A stretch of 64,000 bases of DNA from Phycisphaerae bacterium (GTDB lineage Bacteria; Planctomycetota; Phycisphaerae; Sedimentisphaerales; Anaerobacaceae). The DNA lies in contig JAPLMX010000077.1 of assembly GCA_026386805.1 (NCBI GenBank), positions 17,550 through 81,549 on the forward strand, written 5' to 3'. The notes beneath the pieces were generated by a model, which was not told where the DNA came from, did no database searches, and saw only the letters and a list, made by a program, of their open reading frames with translations. How positions within the stretch are numbered: position 1 is the stretch's first letter; every line of letters begins with the position of its first letter. Shown piece after piece: positions 1 to 10,200 of the stretch. Made by a program: the position numbers and the translations under genes.

Positions 1-60
1 ATGATGACCGCCATCGTGATCACGATCTTGGTGATCCGTTTGAAGCGGGGGTTCAGTCGT
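1..60 (-). pseudogene. partial paralog of the zinc-ribbon/TM protein encoded at 5491-5868
   Basis: Reverse strand reads LNPRFKRITKIVITMAVI, matching WLNPRFGRITKTLITVAVIVV of the 5491-5868 gene; upstream context differs; truncated by window edge. Confidence 0.4.
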
Positions 61-389
61 GTAGGGTGTGCTGTGCACACCAGCTTCTCTATCTGGATGG
101 GCCGTCAAGGGTAATCTCAACGCGATAGAAGCTGCTATGGCCCAAGCTTACGCGGTGGTAGACTTTGCACCGACACGCATGAACCGGATGATCCCTCTCT
201 GTCGTTCGTTTCGATCAAGGTGGCGAGTTGTTGCGTTACCCGGCGGCGTTTGCCTGCCTTATACAGGGTGAAGCCGGACGGGTGTTCATTGGGGTCCCCA
301 ACGGCGCTGGGTCGCGTTTGGGATCCCTTCCTCGCTGGCGGGCGGCACCCACAGACAAGTTGGTACTCTTGCTTAGGAGAAGGACAAGC

Positions 390-3122
390 ATGTTTGGCTG
401 CAAACGGATTCTCAAGTCCCGCGTGTTCTGGTTTGTGGCGGTTGTCGTGGTTCTCGCAGCGGCGTTCTTCTTTGCCTCGGTCGCCCGATACGGGCCTGAT
501 CCGCAGGAGACGATGGTGCTGGGTCAGTCCAGTCTCTTCGCGGACAGTACCGCCGCCTTTCGTATCTTGGTGAGAGATCATGTCAAGTTGGCGCCCATCG
601 CTGGAGCCAAGGTGAAGATGGTGATTGCAGGGCAGGGGCGGCGCGCGGAGATCGGCGATTTCACGACGGACGCCGACGGGAGCCTGTTCGATTCGGTTCA
701 CGTGCCGTCCCTCGCTCCCGGCAAGTACGAGTTGACCGTCGAGAGCGTCTCGGCCGTTGGTAAAGACCGCATTGTCCAACCCCTCTGGATCGAACGGACC
801 AGCCGGGTGTACGTCACGACCGACAAACCGGTCTATCAACCCGGCCAGACGATCCACATGCGAGCACTGGCCCTCGACAGAGTATCTCTCAAGCCCGTTG
901 CCGCCCAGCCCATCCTGTTCGAAGTCACGGATGCCCAAGGAAACAAGGTTTTCAAAGCCGATCTTACGACGTCGGCGCATGGGATTGCCTTCTGCGATTT
1001 CACCCTGGCTACGGAAGTCAACTTGGGCAACTACCACGTCCGCGTGACCACCGGCAAGGTCGAGTCCGACCGCGTCGTGCGGGTGCAGCGGTATGTCCTG
1101 CCCAGATTCAAGATCGGCCTGACCACCGATAAGCCCTTCTACCTGCGGTCGGAGAAGGTGCATGGCGAGGTTCGAGCCGACTACTTCTTCGGCAAGCCCG
1201 TGGCCAATGCCGAGGTGAGGGTGACAGGCAGGACTCTGGACATCAGCGCCGAGGAGATCTTCACCGTCACAGGGGCCACGGACCCGAACGGCATCTTCCG
1301 CTTCGACGCCGCTTGCAGCGAACGTCCTGGGAACGAACGGTCTGATGATTCTGCGGGATTGTCGTCGCGGCGCCGAGATGCCGCGCGGGAAGAGAACACT
1401 CCCTTCGAGATCGAGGTCACGGCGAAGGACCGAACGGGGCACGAGGAGACCGCCGTGGAGCGGCGTACGCTGGCTGGGCAGGGGATCGATATTCACGTGT
1501 TCCCCGAGGGCGGCAGTTTCCTTAAGGGGGTGGAGAACATCCTCTATATTCTGACCGCGTACCCGACGGGCCATCCGGCGGTCTGCCGCGTCGAGGTCAA
1601 CGGCGCCGCATTTCAATCGGATTCCCTGGGAGTCACCATTTTCAAGACCCGGCTGGACGCGCCAGGGCTGACACTCGACGTCAAAGCCCGCGATGACGCC
1701 GGGCTGACGGGTGACTGGACCGACGAGATAGTTGCCTGGGGCCTGAGCAACGACCTGCGCTTACGGACCGACAAGGCGGTGTACCGTCTGGGCGAGAAGC
1801 CCCAGATAACCGTTCTGTCCCCGTGGCACCGGGCCACGTTCTTTCTGGACGTGCTGCGCCACGGCCAGACCGTGCTGACCCGGACCCTGCCGGCCAATGA
1901 CCAGGGGCAGATGCAAATGGCCCTGGATTTGCCGGGCGATCTCTGGGGCACGCTGGAACTGAAAGCCTACACCGTGACCGCCGGCACGCGGATCGACATG
2001 GAGACACGAGTGATCTACGTGCGCGGAGCCGACGAACTGCGGATCGAGACCTCGGTGGACAAGGCGGTGTTCAGGCCGGGCGAGACGGTCCAGGCGCACT
2101 TCCAGGTTGCCGACAGCGGCGGCAGGCCCGTCCCGGCCGCCCTGAGCCTGGCGGCCGTGGATGAAGCGGTCTTCTACGTCTGCGAGAATCAGCCGGGGAG
2201 GCTCGACCAGTTCTTCCTGGCCGATGGCAAGCTGCCGCTGTCCGGCTACCAGATGGCCTTCGCCATCTCCCCGGCGAAGCTGCTCAGCGGCGAAGAGCAG
2301 TACCAGAACCTGGCGCAGGCCCTGTTCTCCGTGTACGGACGGGCGACAGGCCGCAACCGAGAGGACGAGAATCGCCGCGAGGGTGCGGACCGGCAAGTCT
2401 ATGAGACTTACCGCGGCATTGACCACCAGGGCTATACGCTTTGTGCGGAAAGCCGCTCGCAGAAGCTGGCCGAGGCCGCCGCTTTCCGCCACCGGTATCT
2501 CCACGTGCCCCTGGTCAGCTTGGCAGTTCTGGCGGTGCTGATGGTCGTTCTCGGCGCGCTGATCGTCCTCGCACGAAGCCTGTTCCGGCTGTTCCGCCAG
2601 ATGGCCGCAGAGGAGTGCGATGATGGCCAGCGCTTGACGCCGGGCGCTGTCGAAAGGCGAGTCCATGTGCTGGCGTTCGCGGTTCTTCTGCCGCTGGTGA
2701 CCTATCTCGATGCCGTCGTGCTCACGTCGCTCCTGGATTCCTACCGGGCCGAGGATCGTTTCAGTCTCGATCCGCGGCTGCTGGGAGTTCTGATGGTTGT
2801 CCTGTCGGCCTTGGCCACTTCGGGGTTTCCTCTGGTCTATCGCTTTGGCACGACCCCGTTTCGCCGGCTTGGCAAGGCGGCCTTCAAGGTTCTCTCGCTG
2901 CCGCTTCTGTGTATCGGTCTGGTCTACGGGGTCACCTACGTTGCGGCCAAGGCCATCATAGGCGTGTGTGGTTCTCACGAGTCGGACGCCTATAGTTTCC
3001 TGAGCTTGGTGGTGCCGGTCGCCTTATGCCTGGGGCTTTGCTGGCGGGCCGGCGTGGCGTCGCGCCGGCCGCCCGGCGGTTCTATGCAGATCTCGGGCGC
3101 TCGGGGCGGATCGTGCTGGTGA
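390..3122 (+). CDS. alpha-2-macroglobulin family protein, N-terminal part (MG domains plus TM segments)
   Basis: ATG at 390 in frame with the ORF, RBS-like aggaga 10 nt upstream; MG-type repeats (TDKPVYQPGQTIHMRAL, TDKAVYRLGEKPQI, VDKAVFRPGETVQAHF). Confidence 0.8.
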   Translation: MFGCKRILKSRVFWFVAVVVVLAAAFFFASVARYGPDPQETMVLGQSSLFADSTAAFRILVRDHVKLAPIAGAKVKMVIAGQGRRAEIGDFTTDADGSLFDSVHVPSLAPGKYELTVESVSAVGKDRIVQPLWIERTSRVYVTTDKPVYQPGQTIHMRALALDRVSLKPVAAQPILFEVTDAQGNKVFKADLTTSAHGIAFCDFTLATEVNLGNYHVRVTTGKVESDRVVRVQRYVLPRFKIGLTTDKPFYLRSEKVHGEVRADYFFGKPVANAEVRVTGRTLDISAEEIFTVTGATDPNGIFRFDAACSERPGNERSDDSAGLSSRRRDAAREENTPFEIEVTAKDRTGHEETAVERRTLAGQGIDIHVFPEGGSFLKGVENILYILTAYPTGHPAVCRVEVNGAAFQSDSLGVTIFKTRLDAPGLTLDVKARDDAGLTGDWTDEIVAWGLSNDLRLRTDKAVYRLGEKPQITVLSPWHRATFFLDVLRHGQTVLTRTLPANDQGQMQMALDLPGDLWGTLELKAYTVTAGTRIDMETRVIYVRGADELRIETSVDKAVFRPGETVQAHFQVADSGGRPVPAALSLAAVDEAVFYVCENQPGRLDQFFLADGKLPLSGYQMAFAISPAKLLSGEEQYQNLAQALFSVYGRATGRNREDENRREGADRQVYETYRGIDHQGYTLCAESRSQKLAEAAAFRHRYLHVPLVSLAVLAVLMVVLGALIVLARSLFRLFRQMAAEECDDGQRLTPGAVERRVHVLAFAVLLPLVTYLDAVVLTSLLDSYRAEDRFSLDPRLLGVLMVVLSALATSGFPLVYRFGTTPFRRLGKAAFKVLSLPLLCIGLVYGVTYVAAKAIIGVCGSHESDAYSFLSLVVPVALCLGLCWRAGVASRRPPGGSMQISGARGGSCW

Positions 3123-5479
3123 TCCTGCTGGCCCAGACTCTGGTTCTTCCCGTATGGTTTCTCCTGCCGACACACAGATCAGCGTGGTGGACTTCCTGGA
3201 GATGGACACCGTCGCGCGCGTATAACGAGAGACTGACCGTGAATGAGAATACGCGATCGGGCTCGCTCTTCTATGAACATCAGGAATTAGTGATGGGCGA
3301 GATGATGGGTGGTATGGGCGGTTATGGTGGCATGGGTGGCATGGCGGGATACGCCCCCCAGCGCCTGACCGCGAGCACGCCGCCCGAGCCGCGAGTGCGC
3401 CGGTTCTTCCCGGAGACCCTTCTGTGGCAGCCGCAGGTGATTACGGATGAGGCAGGGCGGGCCAGTGTCGAGGTTCCGCTGGCCGACTCCATTACCGCGT
3501 GGAAGATGAACATCGACGCCGTGTCTGCGGGCGGGCAACTCGGTAATTCCGCAGTGGACCTACGCGTCTTCCAGGATTTCTTCGTCGATCTGGACCTTCC
3601 TGTGGCGTTGACGCGCGGCGACGAGATTTCCGTGCCCGTTCTGTGTCATAATTACTTGCCGAAGCCGCAGGTTGTAACGCTGACCTTGGAATCCGCTCCT
3701 TGGTATGAAGTCCAGGGACCTGTCGTGCAACAGATTGAGCTTGGACCTGACGGCGTCGAATCCATCGTATTTCGCATCAAGGCGAAAGAAGTGGGGACTC
3801 ACGAATTGGCGGTCCTGGCCCAGGGCTTGTCCCTCCGTGATGCGGTCCGGCGGAAGATCGAGGTTCGTCCCGACGGCGTGCAGGCCGAGGACCTGCAAGG
3901 CGGAGTCTTGTCCGAAGCGGCGGAACACACGTTCCCTCTTCCGCCGGAAGCGATCCCGAATTCGCAGAAACTGCTGCTGCGGGTGTATCCCTCCATGTTC
4001 AGCGAGGTGATCGAGGGGTTGGACAGCATCCTCCAAATGCCGCACGGGTGCTTCGAGCAGACCTCCTCGACGACGTACCCGAACGTCATGGCCCTGCTCT
4101 ACATGAAGCACACCGGGCGGATCACCCCCGAAATTGAAGCCAAGGCGAAGACGTATATCGCCGCCGGCTGTCAGAAGCTGCTGACATTTGAAGTTCGAGA
4201 TGGCGGCTTCGACTGGTTCGGTCGCCCACCCGCAAAAGAAAAGTTGACAGCCTACGGGATCATGGAACTGACGGACATGGCGCAGGTCCACGATGTCGAT
4301 CCGGCCGTCATCGACCGCGCGACCCGATGGCTGTTGGGACGCCAGAATCGCGACGGTTCGTGGGACGATGCCGACTCGCGGCAAGCCCAAACCGGCCCGG
4401 ACTCGCGCGTGTGCGAGACGGCGTATATCGCCTGGGCTCTGGCCCAGGCCGACGTTCGGGATCGGCGGCTCGATCAGGCGCTCGAATTCCTCCGCCGGAA
4501 TGTGCGCGAGACCGATTCCACCTATACCCTCGCCTTGTCCGCCAACGCCCTGCTGGCGGTCGATCCGAACGATGCCTTCGGCCGCCGGCTGTTGACCGGC
4601 CTGCAATCGAGCTTTCGCCGCAGCGGCGGGTCCGGCTACATCACTTCCACGGGCGCCGGCGCCCTGTACTCCCGCGGCTCGTGCCTCGACATCGAGACGA
4701 CGGCCCTGTCCGCTCTGGCCCTGATGAAGGTGAATCCCTTTGCCGACGTGGTGTCGAAGGCCCTGGCGTGGCTGTGCGAGCAGAAGGATCAGCGCGGAAC
4801 GTGGCGCTCGACCCAGGCCACCGTTCTGGCGATGAAGGCCCTGCTTGCGGGAACGCGTCCGGCGCAGGAGAGCGACGCACCCACGCGCATCGAGGTCACG
4901 GTCAATGACGCCAATGCCGGCGGGATCGAGGTGACGGCCCAGACACGCGACCTCCTGCACACGCTCGATCTGACGAGTCATCTCAAGCCGGGCGCCAATG
5001 CCGTGCGTCTGACGCGTAAGGGAGGAAGGGAGGTGCCCTATCGGCTGGTGGGAACCCACTGGATGCCCCGGACTGCTCCCACGGCCCCGCCTGCGGGCGA
5101 ACTCCGGATCGACGTCCGGTATGACAGGGATCATCTGAACGTAGACGATCCTCTGCAATGCAGCGTGCAGGTGACGTACCTGGGCGCGGTACCTCTGAAC
5201 ATGGTCGTCGTGGAACTGGCTTTGCCGCCGGGGTTCGCGGTGGATTCCTCGGCGTTCGATCGGTTGGTCGAGTCCGGCGTTTTCGCTCGATACGAGATGG
5301 CCGCAGATCGTGTGGTCCTATACGTCAGGAGCACGGTCCCCCAAAAGACGATCCGCTTTGGCTATGAACTGCGAGCCTTGCGTCCCCTGCGGGTGCAGAT
5401 CCCACCGTGTTGCGCTTACGAGTATTATCAGCCTGAGAACCGGGCCGAGACCTTGCCCTGCGCGATCGTTGTGGAGTGA
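3026..5479 (+). CDS. alpha-2-macroglobulin family protein, C-terminal part with thioester motif
   Basis: MPHGCFEQTSSTTYPNVMALLYM (CxEQ thioester motif), A2M-type RFFPETLLWQPQVITDEAGRASVEVPLADSITAWKM; overlaps the previous ORF in the -1 frame. Confidence 0.8.
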   Translation: MPGALLAGRRGVAPAARRFYADLGRSGRIVLVILLAQTLVLPVWFLLPTHRSAWWTSWRWTPSRAYNERLTVNENTRSGSLFYEHQELVMGEMMGGMGGYGGMGGMAGYAPQRLTASTPPEPRVRRFFPETLLWQPQVITDEAGRASVEVPLADSITAWKMNIDAVSAGGQLGNSAVDLRVFQDFFVDLDLPVALTRGDEISVPVLCHNYLPKPQVVTLTLESAPWYEVQGPVVQQIELGPDGVESIVFRIKAKEVGTHELAVLAQGLSLRDAVRRKIEVRPDGVQAEDLQGGVLSEAAEHTFPLPPEAIPNSQKLLLRVYPSMFSEVIEGLDSILQMPHGCFEQTSSTTYPNVMALLYMKHTGRITPEIEAKAKTYIAAGCQKLLTFEVRDGGFDWFGRPPAKEKLTAYGIMELTDMAQVHDVDPAVIDRATRWLLGRQNRDGSWDDADSRQAQTGPDSRVCETAYIAWALAQADVRDRRLDQALEFLRRNVRETDSTYTLALSANALLAVDPNDAFGRRLLTGLQSSFRRSGGSGYITSTGAGALYSRGSCLDIETTALSALALMKVNPFADVVSKALAWLCEQKDQRGTWRSTQATVLAMKALLAGTRPAQESDAPTRIEVTVNDANAGGIEVTAQTRDLLHTLDLTSHLKPGANAVRLTRKGGREVPYRLVGTHWMPRTAPTAPPAGELRIDVRYDRDHLNVDDPLQCSVQVTYLGAVPLNMVVVELALPPGFAVDSSAFDRLVESGVFARYEMAADRVVLYVRSTVPQKTIRFGYELRALRPLRVQIPPCCAYEYYQPENRAETLPCAIVVE

Positions 5480-5490
5480 GCCTCCAATCG

Positions 5491-5868
5491 TCAACCCAGG
5501 CCCAGGGCTTTGATTTGGTCCATGAGGTTCTTATAGGTGCTGATCATGATCTGGCAGGCCACGATCGTCACGACAATGACCGCGACGGTGATCAGGGTCT
5601 TGGTGATCCGTCCGAACCGGGGGTTCAGCCATACGAGTGGCAGGGCCAGCGGTCCCATCGTCAGCAGGGCGACCGTGAGGCTGGAAGTCGAATAGTACCA
5701 CTTCGGCCGGTTCTGCACGGGCGGCGTCGCGGGGACTCTTCGCGTTGGGTCGAGGAACTCGCCGCAGTAGCGGCATTTGATGGCTTCGGCCTGGATTTGC
5801 TCCGCGCAGAACGGGCACTTCTTCGTCTGCGTCACCTGACGATTCTGTTCCAGCAAGGTCGTCTGCAT
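5491..5868 (-). CDS. zinc-ribbon membrane protein
   Basis: CPFCAEQIQAEAIKCRYCGEFLD zinc ribbon followed by two hydrophobic segments; start at internal Met (MQTTLLEQ). Confidence 0.7.
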   Translation of the reverse strand: MQTTLLEQNRQVTQTKKCPFCAEQIQAEAIKCRYCGEFLDPTRRVPATPPVQNRPKWYYSTSSLTVALLTMGPLALPLVWLNPRFGRITKTLITVAVIVVTIVACQIMISTYKNLMDQIKALGLG

Positions 5869-5900
5869 GAGCAGGTCTCCTCCTTTCGGAAGGTCGAAAC

Positions 5901-5982
5901 TGGAATGCTGGAATACTGGAATCATGGGGGAACGAGTTCAACCGCCCCAACATTCCAACATTCCAACATTCCATTATTCCAA
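5901..5982. repeat. opposing arrays of 8-nt units
   Basis: TGGAATGC/TGGAATAC/TGGAATCA (5901-5924) versus CATTCCAA/CATTCCAA/CATTCCAT/TATTCCAA (5951-5982). Confidence 0.85.
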
Positions 5983-6085
5983 CAGGCTCTATCGGCCTGA
6001 TCTCGCAGGAGATTAACAAGATTGGGCGCGAGCTTGCGGCGCGGCCGTCCTGGTGCCACGCGGGCCCATATTATCGCCACTGTAC

Positions 6086-7051
6086 CTACCGGTTTAGTTG
6101 CTCGATGGTTCGCTGGATACGCTCGCGGGTCCATTCCGGCGGGCGGTCGCCCTGCAGATTCGCTTCCATTTGCTCGGCCGTGGGCGTCTTGCTGGCGACG
6201 CCGCCAGGCGGGACTTCGATGCCGGCGGTCCAGCAGATGGCATTGAGGATCAGCTTGCGGAAGTCGTTCTGGGCGTAGGCCCAATGGGTGTGGCCGCCCG
6301 TGCAGCCGAAGCCTCGGCCGCCGCCGGGACGTTCGTAGGCCCACGCGACGTGCTCCGCCATCCCCATCCGGGCGCGGACCTCGGCGTTGCCGGTGTGGGG
6401 GCCGTCCGGACCTTTCCGCGTGCTGTCGGGCGGTACGGCCGACAGGATCGGCGTCACGCCGGCCATGCCCGCCACGAATCGCATGTGATAGTACCATTCA
6501 TCGGCGACCTTGAACGGCTGGACGCCCCGCGCGATCGGATGCTCGGGCAGGGTCTTGAACTCGGCCAGCCACGAGGGATTGATCGACCAGAATTGCTCGT
6601 AGTAGCCGCCGATCCAGTTGAGCAGGTACTTGCCGAACTCTTTGCCCGGGTCGAGGGCGTAGTGGAGGTAGGCGATCCCGATGCCCTTTTTCGCGATCTC
6701 ATCGAGGGCCTTCCAGTTGGATTCGGAGCGGAGCAGATTGTTGCCGTCGCAGGCGATGACGATGGCCGCAGCGCCGTCGAGGACCTTGAGGTCCTTGGGC
6801 CAGCCGCCTTCGAGGACGACCGCCTCGACCGCCGGCACGTTCTCCTTGAGGATCGCGGCCAGCAGCTTGCAGTCGGCGGTGTACGCGTGGCCGGTCCAGC
6901 CGTGACTTTGCGGGCCGGGGATAAAGACGATCTTCTTCTTGGCGGCCGTGGCCTCACCGGCACGCACTTGCGTCGGATGTAGGCAGATCAGAGTGCAGAG
7001 CAATGCCGCGATAATGACAACTGACCGCCTTCGGCTAAGTATTCCCGTCAT
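6086..7051 (-). CDS. ThuA-like domain protein (secreted)
   Basis: KKKIVFIPGPQSHGWTGHAY... HPIARGV... ADEWYYHMRF... GRGFGCTGGHTHWAYAQNDFRKLILNAICWTAGIEVP; signal peptide at N-term. Confidence 0.75.
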   Translation of the reverse strand: MTGILSRRRSVVIIAALLCTLICLHPTQVRAGEATAAKKKIVFIPGPQSHGWTGHAYTADCKLLAAILKENVPAVEAVVLEGGWPKDLKVLDGAAAIVIACDGNNLLRSESNWKALDEIAKKGIGIAYLHYALDPGKEFGKYLLNWIGGYYEQFWSINPSWLAEFKTLPEHPIARGVQPFKVADEWYYHMRFVAGMAGVTPILSAVPPDSTRKGPDGPHTGNAEVRARMGMAEHVAWAYERPGGGRGFGCTGGHTHWAYAQNDFRKLILNAICWTAGIEVPPGGVASKTPTAEQMEANLQGDRPPEWTRERIQRTIEQLNR

Positions 7052-7174
7052 GATGACAGCCTCCCGATCACACTCGATTGTTATCCGACTTTCGCCGGTC
7101 GATGCCTTCAAGAAGCCTACCACAAGGGCGTCAGTACCACAAGCTTGATACGCCGGAGCAAATCGGTAGGATAG

Positions 7175-7231
7175 CGTAGGTCGTGCGTCCTCGCACCACG
7201 ATCTTCGGCGAGCGGGGACGCCCGCCCTACG
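7175..7231. repeat. palindromic REP-like element (CGTAGGTCGTGCG...CGCCCGCCCTACG)
   Basis: Same sequence as reverse complement of 13247-13303, with a few mismatches. Confidence 0.7.
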
Positions 7232-7263
7232 TAGCGGTGGTTTTTAGCGAAAGGACCGGACTC

Positions 7264-10200
7264 ATGAGAACACTCCTTCTGTTCGCCTCAGTGCTATCGT
7301 TTGCCGCCGCAGGATGGGCTGCGCCCGCCGATTCCCAGGCTGCTGCGTTTGACATCGCGTCATTTGGCTCTCGTATGTCCTATGAGGACGGCAAAGCTCA
7401 CGGCGTCCGGTGGGCGGAGCCTCGAAAGGTCCGGCGCGTGGTCGTGGAATTCGATGGAAGTCAGACCCCGCCCGAGCCGTCGCGGGTTCGCTTGGAGTAC
7501 TGGCATCGGGTCTGGGACGGCAAGGCCGACCCGTTGAACTTCGAGCGTGGCGCCGGCGGCGTCGGCTGGGACGCGCTGGATGACTGGACGAACGGCCGGT
7601 GGGTTACGGCGAAAGGCCGCGTCGAGCGGACCGGCAACTCGTATGAATTCACCTTCGCTCCCACCTCCTCGGAGGAAATCCCCAAGTTCCAGGGTGAGGG
7701 AGTGACGTACCGCAAAACGCTCGCGGTTCGCATCGCGGCCGATGGTGGCCTGCCCGCGCCGGTGCGGTTTCGGGTGTATACGGACTCGATCTGCAAGACT
7801 CTCCGCATTCGCATCCAGTTCGGCGCGCCCCGGGAGGCGGCTTTCAAGGCGGGCCAGGGCGAATCGGGCCGGCTGGAGGTCTTCAATGGCATGGTGACGG
7901 CCGTTCGGCCGATAGACGATGGCTCCGTCACGATCCAGCCGGACCTGACGTGGACTTTGAATAAACCTAATGCCGGCGGCGTCGAGGCCGATCTGCTGAT
8001 GGCTGCCGATCCGATCGACGGCCGCTATGATCGCACGATTGTCACCGTGCGTTCGAGCACGAGGCCGTTTTCCTTCGCGGCGGATGAAGTGGCGCGGGGC
8101 GACCGCGTCCTCGTGGACGATCTCGGCGTGCTCGTAACGAGTGCGGAGGACAAGATCTCTCTCGACGCCTACCGCGAGGCCCTGCGGCGCGAGTTTGGAG
8201 GTCAGACGGTCTACGACCGCGTCGCCGCCGGCGACGAGCAGACCCTGAGCCGTGCCTGGAATGACATGCCGCTGAAGCGCCCGTGGAACTTTGCCCACGG
8301 CCTGCCGGGCAATCGCAACACGATGCGCCAGTGGCCCAACGGGGAGATCGAAGTCACCGCTTACAAACGCTGGTTCGACGTGCAGCGAAGTCCTCGCGAC
8401 AGCGACCGCAAGCTCTGGTCTGGCGAGATGCTGCGGATCTCCTGCAGCTTCCCGGCGGACGGCCGCGGCGGCCGCGAGCTTCAGGACGGCTACCTGCCCG
8501 TCCTGCGCACGTGGTGGCAGAGCGGGCCGGTGTACTACGAGCAGAAAACGGTCCTGACGGCGGCGGTCAAGAACTTGGACGACGTGGCCCTGGACACGCC
8601 CACCATCCTGCTGATGCAGATCCGGGTCATGAATGTCTCGGATTCCCAGGAGGCTGCGGCGACGCTGCGGTTCGGCGCGCACGCCGACGGCAACGAAAAG
8701 ATCATGCTCAGAAACGACCAGGCAATGGCTGTGACGGTCGCCGGCGAGAGGCTACGTTTCCTTGTCAGCGCCGAAGGCCAGACGGGCTTGGGTTCCCAAA
8801 CGCAATCTTCCGCGTTGGGGGTCCCCTTCCAGCAGGAGAACGATTCCGTGGCCTGGACCGCGAGCCTCAAGCCGGGCGAGAGCAAGCTGCTCCGCGTGAC
8901 CATTCCCTCGATTACTCTGCTCCAGGGCGACGAGATCGAGTTGGTCAGGACGCTGAGCTTCGAGGCCGAGGCCGAACGCGTCTGTGCCTTCTGGCGCGGA
9001 GTGACGGCGAAAGGGACGCAGATCCAGACTCCTGAGCCTTGGATCAACGATTTCTACAAGGCCCACGTGCGGCACCTGCTGATCAACTGCTTCAAAGAGC
9101 TGGGCACGGACTACCTCCACGCTCACGTGGGCACGTTCCACTACGGGGTCTATCCGAGCGAGTCCGTCATGATGATCAGCGACCTCGACCGGCGGGGCTA
9201 CTATGACCAAGCCCGCCGTAATTACGATGCTTTTCTGCACTATCAGGGCACGGTCGCCCTGCCCGGCAATTTCAAGAGTTCCGAGGGCGAGTTTTACGGT
9301 GCCGGCGGCCACGAGACGGGCGGCTACAACAAAAGCCACGGCTACGTCCTGTGGGGCATGGCCGAGCACTGGTGGTACACCCGCGACCGGGAGTGGATGG
9401 CGAAGGCGGCCCCGGGGATGGTCAAGGCGTGCGAGTGGGTCATTCGCGAGCGGCAGGGCACGATGGCCACGAACCCGGACGGAAACAAGCCGCTGGAATA
9501 CGGCTGGCTGCCCGCCGGCTCGCTGGAGGACGTGACCGACCGCTGGAATTGGCTGGCGACGAACAGCGCCACGGTGTGGGGCTTCCGGGCGTTGGCCGAT
9601 GCCTTGGCCGACTTCGGACATCCGGAAGGCAAGCGGTTGCAGCAGGAGGCCCGGGCGTACTATGACGATTTCATGCACGGTATTACGGAGTCGCGGGTCC
9701 TCTGTCCCGTCGTGCGGCTGCGGGACGGCACGTATGTCCCCAAGATCCCGTCGCGGCTCTACGAGCGCGGACGGGCCTACGGGTGGATACGGGAGGTCCT
9801 GGAAGGCTCGATGTTCCTGCCCGCCTACGGCCTGCTCGCTCCCACGGCCCCCGAGACCCGATGGATTCTCAAGGACTATGAGGACAACCTCTACATCTCG
9901 GACCGCTACGGCTATTCGATCCCGGTCTACGATGCCTTCTGGTTCTCGCGCGGCGGGTTCTCCATGCAGGCCAATCTGCTCGATGGCCCGTTGTCGTACC
10001 TGTGGCGCGACGACGTCAAGCACTTCATCCGGGGCTACTTCAACGGCTTTGCCTCGGCGTTCTATCCCGAGATCCGGATGTGCAACGAGCACTCGCTGCC
10101 CGAGCTGGGCTACCCGGCGGGCGACCTCTTCAAGACCTCCGATGAGGCCCAGTCCAACTACTGGCTGCGGCTGATGTTCGTCAACGACGAAGGCCCCGAC

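Noticed and set aside
3020-3050. Programmed -1 frameshift site in A2M
   Set aside because: GGGG run only; no canonical slippery heptamer or clear downstream structure seen, so sequencing error or split gene preferred
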